Assembly: GCF_036182465.1 (NCBI RefSeq)
Contig: NZ_CP108081.1
Coordinates: forward strand, 7,564,001-7,628,000
Length of the DNA: 64,000 bases
DNA from: Streptomyces sp. NBC_00258
GTDB lineage: Bacteria; Actinomycetota; Actinomycetes; Streptomycetales; Streptomycetaceae
Direction: 5' to 3'
In this document: one piece after another, positions 41,748-49,945 of the stretch
Numbering within the stretch: the stretch's first letter is position 1
Layout of the letters: each line of letters opens with the position of its first letter
Position numbers and translations under genes: made by a program
Notes under the pieces: model-generated
The model's database searches: none
What the model saw: only the letters and a program-made list of their open reading frames with translations
Told to the model about the DNA's origin: nothing

Positions 41748-42350
41748 ATGCGGAAAAAGACGAAGTTGTACGCCGCCGCGGTCGGCCTCGCCACCACGGG
41801 AGCGCTCGTGCTCTCCAGTGGTGGCGCCACCGGCCACGGCTACACCGACCTCCCCATCAGCCGGCAGAAGCTCTGCCAGAACGGCTCCGTGACCAACTGC
41901 GGCGACATCCAGTGGGAGCCCCAGAGCGTCGAGGGGCCCAAGGGCTTCCCGGCGGCCGGGCCCGCGGACGGGCAGATCTGCTCCGCGAACCACGGCAACT
42001 TCGGCGCGCTCGACAAGGCGACGACGCCCTCGGGCGGTGCCTGGCCGACGACCAGGGTCAGCGGCGGGCAGAGCTACACCTTCCGCTGGCAGTTCACGGC
42101 CCGGCACTCCACGACCGACTTCAAGTACTACGTCACCAAGAACGGCTGGAACCAGAACGCTCCGCTGACCCGGTCCGCGCTGGTCACGGCCCCGTTCCTG
42201 ACCGTCCCCTACAGCGGCCAGCCGCCGGCGACGCTCTCGCACAGCGGCACCCTGCCGACCGGCAAGAGCGGTCACCACGTCATCCTCGCGGTGTGGACGA
42301 TCGCCGACACGGGGAACGCCTTCTACGCCTGCTCGGACGTGACGTTCTGA
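41748..42350 (+). CDS. lpmP: AA10 lytic polysaccharide monooxygenase (LpmP-like)
   Basis: A 200-residue secreted copper enzyme. After a signal peptide (1-29) the mature N-terminus is His30 (HGYTDLPISRQ), the first ligand of the histidine brace; His120 (TARHSTTDF) is the second. Cys pairs and the C-terminal GNAFYACSDVTF motif, with the axial Phe, match AA10 proteins. These cleave chitin or cellulose oxidatively. In S. coelicolor the counterpart lies near cslA and helps process tip glycan or peptidoglycan for CslA/GlxA. GGAG lies upstream of ATG 41748. A dre-like site suggests chitin/GlcNAc control. Confidence 0.93.
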   Translation: MRKKTKLYAAAVGLATTGALVLSSGGATGHGYTDLPISRQKLCQNGSVTNCGDIQWEPQSVEGPKGFPAAGPADGQICSANHGNFGALDKATTPSGGAWPTTRVSGGQSYTFRWQFTARHSTTDFKYYVTKNGWNQNAPLTRSALVTAPFLTVPYSGQPPATLSHSGTLPTGKSGHHVILAVWTIADTGNAFYACSDVTF

Positions 42351-42485
42351 GCGCCCGCCACCCGTTCGCCGCGCAACTCTGAGCATCTCTTGAGGCTCAT
42401 GCCCACCCCCCACGGGTAGGTTCCACGCACGTCGACATGACCATGACGGCGTGCGTGGAGCTGTACCGAACATCGGGGGACGTCG

Positions 42486-42998
42486 ATGGACTTCATGTTC
42501 TATGCGGTGCCTGGCCTGATCATGGCCGTGACCGTATTCCTGGCGGTCAGGGTGATCCGCCGGGCGTTTGAGCTCAGGCGGGCCTGGAACAGCGGGCTGA
42601 CCGCGGAGGCGCGCTGCCTGCGCACGTACACGACGACCAGCGGCGGCAGCGGTGACTCCTCCGTGCGCACGACGCTGCACCACGTGTACGAGTTCACGGC
42701 CAGGGACGGGCGCACCATCCGTTTCGAGGAGGAGGGCGGGCCGGGCACGACGGTCGAGGGCGACATCGTCGTCGTGCACTACGCCGAGGGTGAGATGGTG
42801 AAGGCCACGGCCCAGGCGCCGGGCCACGTCAGGAACACGGCCTCCACCGTGGGCATCCTGGCGTTCCTCTCCGTGATCGTGGTGTTCTGCGTCGGCTTCA
42901 TGGTCACGTACACCGAGGCCTTCGGCGACAACTCCTCCGTCTCCCACGTGGACGAGCCTCCCTCGATCGACGACAGGCCGTACAACAAGGTGCCGTGA
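42486..42998 (+). CDS. DUF3592 membrane protein
   Basis: A 170-residue protein with two TM helices (about 5-23 and 120-140) flanking a beta-rich outside or cytoplasmic domain (VRTTLHHVYEFTARDGRTIRF, then EGDIVVVHYAEGE). That is the DUF3592 architecture. GGGGGACG precedes ATG 42486. It sits between the LPMO and acyl-CoA synthetase genes on the same strand, with its own upstream space. Function unknown. Confidence 0.82.
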   Translation: MDFMFYAVPGLIMAVTVFLAVRVIRRAFELRRAWNSGLTAEARCLRTYTTTSGGSGDSSVRTTLHHVYEFTARDGRTIRFEEEGGPGTTVEGDIVVVHYAEGEMVKATAQAPGHVRNTASTVGILAFLSVIVVFCVGFMVTYTEAFGDNSSVSHVDEPPSIDDRPYNKVP

Positions 42999-43056
42999 CC
43001 ACCCTTCCGCACCTGACCCTCCACATCTGACGCCCCGTCAATTATGGTGCGCCTCC

Positions 43057-44718
43057 ATGGGATCCAGGAGCGTGGGGACCGGCGCGCGGACCGTCGCGGA
43101 GCTCGTGCAGGACCGGTGGGGCGACCACCGGCCGGGGCTGTGGTTCGAGGAGCGGACCCTGACCCACCACCAGGTGGCCGCGGGCGCGGCGGCGCGGGCC
43201 GCGCTGCTGAGGGACCTGCTGCCGCCCGGCGCTGAACCGCACGTGGGTGTGCTGCTCGACAACACCCCCGAATACCCGCTGTGGCTGAGCGCGGCCGCTC
43301 TGGCGGGCGCGGCCGTCGCCGGGATCAATCCCACCCGCCGCGGTCCCGAACTCGCCCGCGACATCCTGCACACCGAGTGCCGCGTCCTGGTCACCGAGCA
43401 GGCACACCTCCCGCTCCTCGACGGACTCGAACTCCCGGGCGTACGGCTGCTGGTGACCGACACCGAGGCGTACGAGCGGCTGCTCGCGCCGTACGCGGAC
43501 GCGCGCCCCGAGCCGGCGCGGGCCGGTCCGGAGAGCCGTCTCCTCCTGTACTTCACCTCCGGCTCGACCGGGGCGCCCAAGGCGGCGATCTGCTCACAGG
43601 GGCGGCTCGCGGCGGCCGGGCGGTCACTCGTCGACCACTTCGGGGTGCGCGCGGACGACGTGCACTACATCTGCATGCCGATGTTCCACGGCAACGCGGT
43701 CATCGCGGACTGGGCACCCGCCCTCGCGGCCGGCGCGGGAGTCGCCCTGCGGCGACGCTTCTCGGCCTCGGGCTTCCTTTCGGACGTACGGGCGTACGGG
43801 GCCACGTACTTCACATACGTGGGACGGGCCGTGCAGTACATCCTGGCCACCCCGGCCCGGGCCGACGACCGGGACAACCCGCTGCGCACGGGCTTCGGGA
43901 CGGAGGCGGGGGCGGTGGACGCGGCCGCCTTCGAGGAGCGGTTCGGGGTGCGGCTGGTGGAGGGGTACGGGTCCTCCGAGGGCGGGGCGGCGATCCAGCG
44001 GACGCCCGGCACGCCGAAGGGGGCGATCGGGCGGGCCGCGCCCGGCGACGATCTCGCGGTGGTCGACCCGGTGAGCCGGGCGGAGTGCCCCGCGGCGGAT
44101 TTCGGGGCCGACGGCAGGCTGCTCAACGGGCGTGAGGCGATAGGGGAGCTGGTGAACCGCGGGCCCAACCCCTTCGAGGGCTACTGGCGGAACGAGGCGG
44201 CGGAGGCGGCCCGGCAGAAGGGCGGCTGGTACTGGACCGGGGACCTCTTCTACCGGGACGCCGACGGGTTCCTGTACTTCGCGGGGCGCACGGACGACCG
44301 GCTCCGCGTCGACAGCGAGAACCTGGCGGCCGCGGTGATCGAGAACATCCTCGCCCGCTACGAGGGCGCGGACGCCGTGGCCGTCTACGCCGTACCCGAC
44401 CCGGTGGCAGGCGACCAGGTGATGGCCACCGTGGCCGGCTCCTTCGACCCCGTCGCCTTCGGGACGTTCCTGCATGCCCAGCCGGACCTGGGCACCAAGA
44501 TGGCCCCCCGCTTCGTACGGATCGTGGACCGCATGCCGGTCACCGCCACCAACAAGATCCACCGGGTGGGGCTGCGGCGGGAGGGGTTCCGGTGCGTGGA
44601 TCCGGTGTGGTGGCGGCCGCCGGGGGAGTCCGCGTACCGACGGCTGGGCGAGGCGGACCTGGCGGAGCTGATGGCGCGGTACCGGGCGCGGGGGCGCGAG
44701 GAACTGCTGGTGAGGTAG
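43057..44718 (+). CDS. AMP-binding acyl-CoA synthetase (ligase)
   Basis: A 553-residue ANL-superfamily enzyme. The adenylate motif is LYFTSGSTGAPKAAI (about 165-180), with A5-like YGSSEGG, A7 YWTGDLFYRDADGFLYFAGR and A8 GRTDDRLRVDSEN. The C-terminal catalytic Lys is in TNKIHRVGLRREGF. Length and motifs fit long-chain or aryl acyl-CoA synthetases that activate a carboxylate to acyl-AMP and then CoA. It lies just before a tRNA-Lys gene and ends at a hairpin (44729-44749). Confidence 0.93.
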   Translation: MGSRSVGTGARTVAELVQDRWGDHRPGLWFEERTLTHHQVAAGAAARAALLRDLLPPGAEPHVGVLLDNTPEYPLWLSAAALAGAAVAGINPTRRGPELARDILHTECRVLVTEQAHLPLLDGLELPGVRLLVTDTEAYERLLAPYADARPEPARAGPESRLLLYFTSGSTGAPKAAICSQGRLAAAGRSLVDHFGVRADDVHYICMPMFHGNAVIADWAPALAAGAGVALRRRFSASGFLSDVRAYGATYFTYVGRAVQYILATPARADDRDNPLRTGFGTEAGAVDAAAFEERFGVRLVEGYGSSEGGAAIQRTPGTPKGAIGRAAPGDDLAVVDPVSRAECPAADFGADGRLLNGREAIGELVNRGPNPFEGYWRNEAAEAARQKGGWYWTGDLFYRDADGFLYFAGRTDDRLRVDSENLAAAVIENILARYEGADAVAVYAVPDPVAGDQVMATVAGSFDPVAFGTFLHAQPDLGTKMAPRFVRIVDRMPVTATNKIHRVGLRREGFRCVDPVWWRPPGESAYRRLGEADLAELMARYRARGREELLVR

Positions 44719-44728
44719 GGCGGCCGGA

Positions 44729-44749
44729 CCTGTCGAGGTCCTCGACAGG
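44729..44749 (+). terminator. Terminator after acyl-CoA synthetase
   Basis: Arms CCTGTCGAG (44729-44737) and CTCGACAGG (44741-44749) with a GTC loop lie 10 nt after the stop codon. Confidence 0.7.
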
Positions 44750-44768
44750 GCTCAGGGAAGGTACGCGA

Positions 44769-44794
44769 AAGGCCCCCGCTCGCGCGGAGGCCTT
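44769..44794 (-). terminator. Terminator of second tRNA-Lys
   Basis: An 11-bp stem with one mismatch, AAGGCCCCCGC (44769-44779) and GCGGAGGCCTT (44784-44794), lies 7 nt beyond the tRNA 3' end. Confidence 0.7.
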
Positions 44795-44801
44795 CGTGTT
44801 G

Positions 44802-44875
44802 TGCGCCGCCAGGGACTCGAACCCCGGACCCGCTGATTAAGAGTCAGCTGCTCTAACCAACTGAGCTAGCGGCGC
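44802..44875 (-). tRNA. tRNA-Lys (CUU anticodon), copy 2
   Basis: Identical in all 74 nt to the copies at 37899-37972 and 59768-59841, including the GCGCCGC acceptor stem and CTCTTAA anticodon loop. CCA is not encoded. A hairpin follows on the minus strand. Confidence 0.97.
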
Positions 44876-44962
44876 ATGACTCTCGCCAACCGCTTTTCGC
44901 GGCTGGCGACAGAAAAAATAATACCTGGTCCGAGCGGGTGCTCCGGACCACGCCGCTCGCGC

Positions 44963-45718
44963 TCAGATCGCGAGCGAGAGCAGTACGGGCGCCGCGCCCC
45001 GGTTCAGGGTGTCCGCCGCCTCGCGCAGCCGGTGGGCGTGGGAGACCGGGAGGGAGAGGGCGAGGCAGCCCACGGCCGAGCCGGCCGTGATGGGGACCGC
45101 CGCGCACACCGTGCCGACCGCGTACTCCTGGAGGTCGAGCACGGGCACGGTGGGTGCCTGGGCGTCGAGCCGTGACAGGAACGCGCGCTCGTTCGTGATG
45201 GTGCGCGAGGTGAGGCGGGCCATCCTGTGGCGGGAGAGGTGGTCGCGCCGGCCGTTGAGGTCGAGCTGGCCGAGAAGGCTCTTGCCGATGGCGCTGGCGT
45301 GGGCGGCCGAGCGGAAGTCCACCCATTCGTTGACCGCGGGGGTGCTGGGGCCCTCGGCCCACTGGGAGACATGGACCTCGCCGTCCACGTACCGGCTCAT
45401 GTAGATGGCGGCGCCGACCGAGTCGCGCAGCCGGTCGAGGTTCCGCTGGAGCTGGGTGCGCAGGGCCTCGTCCCGGTCGTGTGCGGAACCCAGCCTGCGG
45501 AGCGCCGCCCCGGTGACGTACGCCCCGTCGGTGGTCTGCTCGACGTACCCCTCGCGGCGCAGCATCCGCAGGAGCGCGGTGAGGCGCTCGGTGCCGAGGC
45601 CGGTGCGGCTGGCGAGTTCGGCGTCCGTGACACCGGCGGTGTGCCGCGCCGCCACGGTCTCCAGGACGCGCAGGGCGTCCTGGGCCGAGTGGTACGGCAC
45701 GGTCGGCTCGACCTTCAC
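44963..45718 (-). CDS. IclR-family transcriptional regulator
   Basis: A 251-residue regulator. The N-terminal winged-helix (about 8-70: YHSAQDALRVLETVAARHTAG, then LGTERLTALLRMLRREGYV) is followed by an IclR effector domain (YMSRYVDGEVHVSQWAEG, SAIGKSLLGQLD, then VCAAVPITAGSAVGCLALSLP). A GTG start at 45718 has GAGGTGAG upstream. It is transcribed away from, and downstream of, the ehu-type importer operon and probably controls the catabolic island. A 12-bp palindrome lies 248 bp upstream. Confidence 0.93.
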   Translation of the reverse strand: MKVEPTVPYHSAQDALRVLETVAARHTAGVTDAELASRTGLGTERLTALLRMLRREGYVEQTTDGAYVTGAALRRLGSAHDRDEALRTQLQRNLDRLRDSVGAAIYMSRYVDGEVHVSQWAEGPSTPAVNEWVDFRSAAHASAIGKSLLGQLDLNGRRDHLSRHRMARLTSRTITNERAFLSRLDAQAPTVPVLDLQEYAVGTVCAAVPITAGSAVGCLALSLPVSHAHRLREAADTLNRGAAPVLLSLAI

Positions 45719-45775
45719 GACAGCTCACCTCGCTGTGACGCTCCGGGTGCTGGCAGATGTTCTTCCTGCCGGGGG

Positions 45776-45795
45776 TCCGGGGGTTGTCCCCCGGA
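45776..45795. terminator. Hairpin in spacer between ehuA and IclR gene
   Basis: Perfect 8-bp arms TCCGGGGG (45776-45783) and CCCCCGGA (45788-45795) with a TTGT loop. They lie downstream of the importer operon and upstream of the regulator start, so they may terminate the operon or act in the regulator leader. Confidence 0.4.
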
Positions 45796-45965
45796 ATGAT
45801 GCAGCAGCGCCACGGTGTCCCCTTGCGCTTTTCGGCCCGGCTTTCACATCAACGCAGCCCGGACGGCCGGGCCCCCTCCACGATAACCGCCAAGAGGCGT
45901 ACGGGGAGGGGCTGTTGGCGAGATTGGTGGCGCGTTCCAGTCCCCTCAACAGCGGGGCATCCTTC

Positions 45966-45977
45966 TGGCATATGCCA
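45966..45977. promoter_or_regulatory. 12-bp palindrome TGGCATATGCCA (first copy)
   Basis: This perfect 12-bp palindrome lies in the 337-bp spacer upstream of the IclR regulator and just beyond ehuA. An identical palindrome lies at 60652-60663. AT-rich centres are rare in this GC-rich DNA. Confidence 0.45.
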
Positions 45978-46055
45978 AAGTCATGCCCCATCGGCTCGGC
46001 CTCGGAACCTTGCGGTCTTCACTTCTTGAAGACAGGTGGTGACGCTCCCGGAGGA

Positions 46056-46886
46056 TTACAGCACCGCGCCGAGGAACTCCCGCGTCCGCTCGTGCTCCGG
46101 GTCGCCGAAGATCTTCTCCGGCGGACCGGACTCTAGAACGCGCCCCGAGTCGAACATCAGCACCTGGTCGGAGATGTCCCGGGCGAAGTTCATCTCGTGG
46201 GTCACGCAGAGCATCGTGATGTCGGTGGTGCGGGCGATGTCCCTGAGCACGTCGAGGACGCCCGCGACCAGCTCGGGGTCGAGCGCGGAGGTCACCTCGT
46301 CGAGGAGCAGTACCTGCGGCCGCATCGCCAGGGCCCGCGCGATCGCGACACGCTGCTGCTGGCCGCCGGAGAGCTGGCTCGGGTACTTGTCGACGTGCTC
46401 GGTCAGCCCGACCAGTTCGAGCAGCTCCCGGGCCCGCTCCTCGGCCGCGTCCTTGGACATGCCGAGCACGGTGACCGGCGCCTCGGTGATGTTGCGCAGC
46501 ACCTTCATGTTGGGGAAGAGGTTGAACTGCTGGAAGACCATCCCGATGTTTTTGCGGACCTCGCGGATGTGCTTCTCGCCGGCCGGGACCAGCTTGCCGT
46601 TCTTCTCCTCGTGGGTGAGGTAGTCGCCGTTGACCTTGATCGTGCCCTCGTCGGGCTTGGCCAGGGTCATCAGCAGCCGCAGGATCGTCGTCTTGCCGGA
46701 GCCGGACGGGCCGATCAGTGTGACGTGCTTGCCGGAGGCGACCGAGAAGTCCAGCTCGTCGAGGACGACGTTGTCCCCGAAGCGCTTGGTGACCTTGTCG
46801 AAGCGGATCAGCTCGCTGCCGTCCGTCGCCGGGTTGGCGTCGGAGTTGGCGTCGGGCTCTTTCATCAAAGGGGTGTCAGCGGACAA
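46056..46886 (-). CDS. ehuA: ABC importer ATPase, EhuA-like
   Basis: A 276-residue ABC ATPase of the polar amino-acid type. Walker A is LIGPSGSGKTTILRLL, the Q-loop region is GMVFQQFNLFPNM, the signature is LSGGQQQRVAIARALA and Walker B is VLLLDEVTSALDP, followed by the H-loop CVTHEM. It energises uptake through the two permeases encoded just upstream. The first in-frame start (TTG 46886) has GGAG about 9 nt upstream and overlaps the EhuD stop; ATG 46865 is the alternative. Confidence 0.93.
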   Translation of the reverse strand: MSADTPLMKEPDANSDANPATDGSELIRFDKVTKRFGDNVVLDELDFSVASGKHVTLIGPSGSGKTTILRLLMTLAKPDEGTIKVNGDYLTHEEKNGKLVPAGEKHIREVRKNIGMVFQQFNLFPNMKVLRNITEAPVTVLGMSKDAAEERARELLELVGLTEHVDKYPSQLSGGQQQRVAIARALAMRPQVLLLDEVTSALDPELVAGVLDVLRDIARTTDITMLCVTHEMNFARDISDQVLMFDSGRVLESGPPEKIFGDPEHERTREFLGAVL

Positions 46887-47526
46887 GACGTCGCTCCAGG
46901 GCTCGCATGAGGAGGGAAGCGGGATAGGAAATGAGGATGAAGGCCACGCCGATGACCGTCAGCGGCTCGGTGAACTGGAAGTTCTGCTGCGCGAACAGCC
47001 GCGCCTCGCCGAGCATGTCGAGGACGGTGATCGCCATCAGCATCGGCGTGTCCTTGAGCATCGAGATGACGTAGTTGCCCAGCGCGGGCACCACCCGGCG
47101 GATCGCCTGCGGCAGGATCACCGCGGTCCAGGTCCGGGTCATGGGCAGGTTCAGTGCCGTGGCCGCTTCCCACTGGCCGACCGGCACGCCCTCGATGCCG
47201 GCCCGGTAGACCTGCATCGTGTACGTCGAGTAGTGCAGCCCGATGGCGACGACACCGGTGGTCATCGCGGAGAACGTGATGTTCCACTCGGGCAGCACGT
47301 AGAAGAGGAAGAACAGCTGCACCAGCAGCGGGGTGTTCCGGATGAACTCCGTGACAACCCCCACCGGCCAGCGCACCCAGCGGCTCGGCGCGCGCATCAG
47401 CAGCGCCCACACCAGCCCGAGGGCGAAGGAGATCAGCGAGCCGAGCACCAGGGCCTGCAGCGTGACCAGCAGTCCGTCCCAGAAGTGCGGCATGAAGTCG
47501 CCGACGGCACTCCAGTCCCATTTCAT
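46876..47526 (-). CDS. ehuD: ABC importer permease, EhuD-like
   Basis: A 216-residue HisM-type permease with about five TM helices and the EAA-like loop (GQWEAATALNLPMTRTWTAVILPQAI region, split here). The N-terminal signature LVTLQALVLGSLISFALGLV is typical of polar amino-acid/ectoine permease subunits. Its start overlaps the EhuC stop (TGATG). With EhuC it forms the membrane channel of the importer. Confidence 0.92.
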   Translation of the reverse strand: MKWDWSAVGDFMPHFWDGLLVTLQALVLGSLISFALGLVWALLMRAPSRWVRWPVGVVTEFIRNTPLLVQLFFLFYVLPEWNITFSAMTTGVVAIGLHYSTYTMQVYRAGIEGVPVGQWEAATALNLPMTRTWTAVILPQAIRRVVPALGNYVISMLKDTPMLMAITVLDMLGEARLFAQQNFQFTEPLTVIGVAFILISYPASLLMRALERRLVR

Positions 47527-48251
47527 CAGCGACCCCCTGCCGCTTCGGCACCGACGGCCGTGGTCTCCGGGCGGGGCGCGGGAAGCTTCCCGCCGCCCTC
47601 GGGCACCCTGCCGAGCCCGGCCTTCAGCTTCTTCTCCAGACCGCGCATGACCCGCGTGAGCAGGAAGGCGATCACGAAGTAGATCAGCAGGATGTACGTG
47701 TAGATCTCCGCGCTCTCCTGCAGCGCGAGCCGCACGAGGTTGCCGCTGAACGCCAGGTCGCCCATGCCCATCACGGACACCAGGGCCGTGCCCTTGAGCA
47801 GCTCGATCAGCAGGTTCGAGAAGGGCGGGATCATCTCCGGCACCGCCTGCGGAAGCAGGATCAGCCGCAGCCGCTGCCAGGGCGTGAAGCTGAGTGCGAT
47901 CCCGCCCTCACGCTGCGCCGGGTCGACGGAGTTCAGAGCGCCGCGCACGATCTCGGAGCCGTACGCCCCGTAGGTGAGGCCCAGTGCGAGGGTGCCGGCC
48001 CACATGGGGACCAGCTGCCAGCCGAAGGCCGGTGGCAGCACGAAGAACACCCAGAAGATCATGATCAGCGCGGAGGTGCCGCGGAACACCTCGGTGTAGA
48101 AGCCTGCGAGGAAGCGGACGATCCACAGCCGGTGGGTGCGCGCGATGCCCACCACGAAGGAGACGGCCGCGGCCAGCAGCGCGCTGAACACCAGCAGCTG
48201 GACCGTGACCCAGATCCCCTTCAGTACGAGTTCCCAGAGTCCCGATGTCAT
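47526..48251 (-). CDS. ehuC: ABC importer permease, EhuC-like
   Basis: A 241-residue HisM/GlnP-type permease with five or six TM helices and an EAA loop in REGGIALSFTPWQRLRLILL. ATG 48251 overlaps the stop of the upstream binding-protein gene (ATGA); an in-frame start at 48260 is also possible. EhuC and EhuD together resemble the ectoine/hydroxyectoine transporter permease pair. Confidence 0.92.
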   Translation of the reverse strand: MTSGLWELVLKGIWVTVQLLVFSALLAAAVSFVVGIARTHRLWIVRFLAGFYTEVFRGTSALIMIFWVFFVLPPAFGWQLVPMWAGTLALGLTYGAYGSEIVRGALNSVDPAQREGGIALSFTPWQRLRLILLPQAVPEMIPPFSNLLIELLKGTALVSVMGMGDLAFSGNLVRLALQESAEIYTYILLIYFVIAFLLTRVMRGLEKKLKAGLGRVPEGGGKLPAPRPETTAVGAEAAGGR

Positions 48252-49174
48252 CCGCCGCACAACTCCTTCGCGGTCATATCGGTCATCTCGTTCTTGGTGA
48301 AACCGAAGGGCTGGAGGATCCGGAACAGTTCACCGCTCTCCTTCAGCTTCCTGAGCTCCACGTTGAAGGCGTCCCGCAGCGCGGTCTCCGTCGGGCGGAA
48401 CGCGAAGCCACCTCCGTCGACGTGCGGCTTGCCGTCCACGAGTGGCGCGAACGGCTTGGTCGACTCCGTCTTTCGGGACTTCTTGACGACCTCGCGGGTG
48501 GTCAGCGCCGTACCCGCGAAGACGTCGACACGGCCCGCCTCGACGGCGTTCAGACCCGCGACCTGGTCCGGGACGATCAGGATGTCGCTCTCCTTGTAGC
48601 CGGCGTCGACCGCGTACTGGATCTCCGCGTAGCCGGTTCCGGTCGCGAACTTCGCCTTCGACTCCACGACGTCCTTGTAGTCGTGCAGGTTCTTCGGGTT
48701 GCCCTTGCGCACGATGAAGGAGTCGAGCATCTGGTAGTCGGGGTCGGAGAAGATCACCTGCTCGCAGCGTTCGGCGTTGATGTACATGCCGGCGGCGACG
48801 ACGTCGAACTGCTGGGAGTTCAGACCCGGGATGAGCGAGCCGAACTCCGTGGGCACCGGCTGGACACTGTCCACTCCCAGCCGCTTGAAGATCACCCGTG
48901 CGAGTTCCGGTGCCTCGCCGGTGAGCTTGCCGTTCTTGTCGATGTAGCCGAAAGGGATCTCGCCGGCGATACCGAGGCGTACGACGCCCTGGGCCTTCAA
49001 CCGGTCCAGGAGATCACCGCCCTCCTTGCCGGACGCCGTGGCCACGCGGCTGCATCCGGCCGCGCCGAGCGCGCCGAACGCCGCGACGCCGGCCAGTAGT
49101 GACCGGCGGCTCGCGCCGCGTTTCTCTTCCTTCGCGGAAGCTTCCTTCGCGTCGTTCCCAAATGGTGGAGCCAT
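48248..49174 (-). CDS. ehuB: ABC importer substrate-binding lipoprotein, EhuB-like
   Basis: A 308-residue periplasmic-binding protein of the amino-acid/ectoine family. It has an N-terminal Arg-Arg export signal (SRRSLLAGVAAFGALGAAGC, lipobox at AAGC) and a type-II binding fold. The fold includes VVRLGIAGEIPFGYIDKNG and LTGEAPELARVIFKRLGV, then FDVVAAGMYINAERCEQVIF, VFAGTALTTREV and GGGFAFRPTE. The GEAPELAR-type region resembles EhuB of ectoine transporters; the real ligand here is uncertain. It heads the ehuBCDA operon and diverges from a DUF3830 gene across 87 bp. Confidence 0.9.
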   Translation of the reverse strand: MAPPFGNDAKEASAKEEKRGASRRSLLAGVAAFGALGAAGCSRVATASGKEGGDLLDRLKAQGVVRLGIAGEIPFGYIDKNGKLTGEAPELARVIFKRLGVDSVQPVPTEFGSLIPGLNSQQFDVVAAGMYINAERCEQVIFSDPDYQMLDSFIVRKGNPKNLHDYKDVVESKAKFATGTGYAEIQYAVDAGYKESDILIVPDQVAGLNAVEAGRVDVFAGTALTTREVVKKSRKTESTKPFAPLVDGKPHVDGGGFAFRPTETALRDAFNVELRKLKESGELFRILQPFGFTKNEMTDMTAKELCGG

Positions 49175-49260
49175 GGGCGCGCGGCTACCCGGGACGATGC
49201 GAGTTATGCGGATCTGTTTGCGCCCCGTTTGCGGAGGGCCCTCTTGACCCGGGGTGGACC

Positions 49261-49770
49261 ATGGAAATCATGACCGACCGCTACATCGACGTGTCCCTGT
49301 CCAAGCGCGGAGTCCACTGCACCGCGAAGCTCCTCGACGACCGTGCGCCGATCACCTGCGAGGCGGTGTGGAACGCATTGCCGCTGAGCAGTGACGTGTA
49401 TCACGCGAAGTACGCCCGCAACGAGATCTATGCCCTGTTCCCGGCGTTCGCGCCGGCCGAGCCGCCGCTGGAGAACCCGACCGTCACGCCCATTCCCGGC
49501 GATCTCTGCTATTTCTCCTTCTCCGGTACGCAGCTGGGTACGCAGGCGTACGGGTACGGGGGTGCCTCCGGCGTGCAGGCCGGGACGCCGGTGATCGACC
49601 TCGCCCTGTTCTACGAGCGGAACAATCTGCTGCTCAACGGGGATGTGGGGTGGGTGCCCGGGATTGTGTGGGGGCAGGTGGTGGAGGGGCTGGATGCGAT
49701 GGCGGAGGCGTGCAACGACCTCTGGCGCGCGGGCGCGCTCGGGGAGACGCTGAGCTTCTCCCGGGTGTAG
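49261..49770 (+). CDS. DUF3830 family protein (cyclophilin-like)
   Basis: A 169-residue protein matching DUF3830: an N-terminal VSLSKRGVHCTAKLLDDRAP strand, then CEAVWNALPL, HAKYARNEIYALFP, GDLCYFSF and a C-terminal helix LDAMAEACNDLWRAG. The fold is cyclophilin-like. DUF3830 genes recur near hydantoin/amide and ectoine-type utilisation genes. Start 49261 is chosen; ATG at 49270 is close behind. It diverges from ehuB, so it likely belongs to the same substrate-utilisation island. Confidence 0.85.
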   Translation: MEIMTDRYIDVSLSKRGVHCTAKLLDDRAPITCEAVWNALPLSSDVYHAKYARNEIYALFPAFAPAEPPLENPTVTPIPGDLCYFSFSGTQLGTQAYGYGGASGVQAGTPVIDLALFYERNNLLLNGDVGWVPGIVWGQVVEGLDAMAEACNDLWRAGALGETLSFSRV

Positions 49771-49820
49771 GAGCCGGGTACGACGGGGTTGTGGGGAGCT
49801 GCGGGCCGGTGGGGGCCGAT

Positions 49821-49864
49821 TGCGCAGTTCCCCGCGCCCCTTTTGGGGCGCGGGGAACTGCGCA
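49821..49864. terminator. Perfect 20-bp hairpin formed by inverted 19-bp repeats
   Basis: TGCGCAGTTCCCCGCGCCCC (49821-49840) and its exact complement (49845-49864) flank a TTTT loop between two convergent genes. A T-rich tail follows on the plus strand. It very likely serves as a bidirectional terminator built from the intergenic repeat. Confidence 0.75.
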
Positions 49865-49878
49865 GTCTTTTGCTTTCA

Positions 49879-49897
49879 GGGGCGCGGGGAACTGCGC
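49879..49897 (-). repeat. Third copy of the 19-bp repeat in this spacer
   Basis: The reverse complement of GCGCAGTTCCCCGCGCCCC occurs again at 49879-49897, just before the amidase stop. The locus therefore holds three copies. Confidence 0.85.
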
Positions 49898-49945
49898 GAC
49901 CAGCCCCCACCGGCCCGCGGCCGACGCACTACCCCCAGCGGAGCG

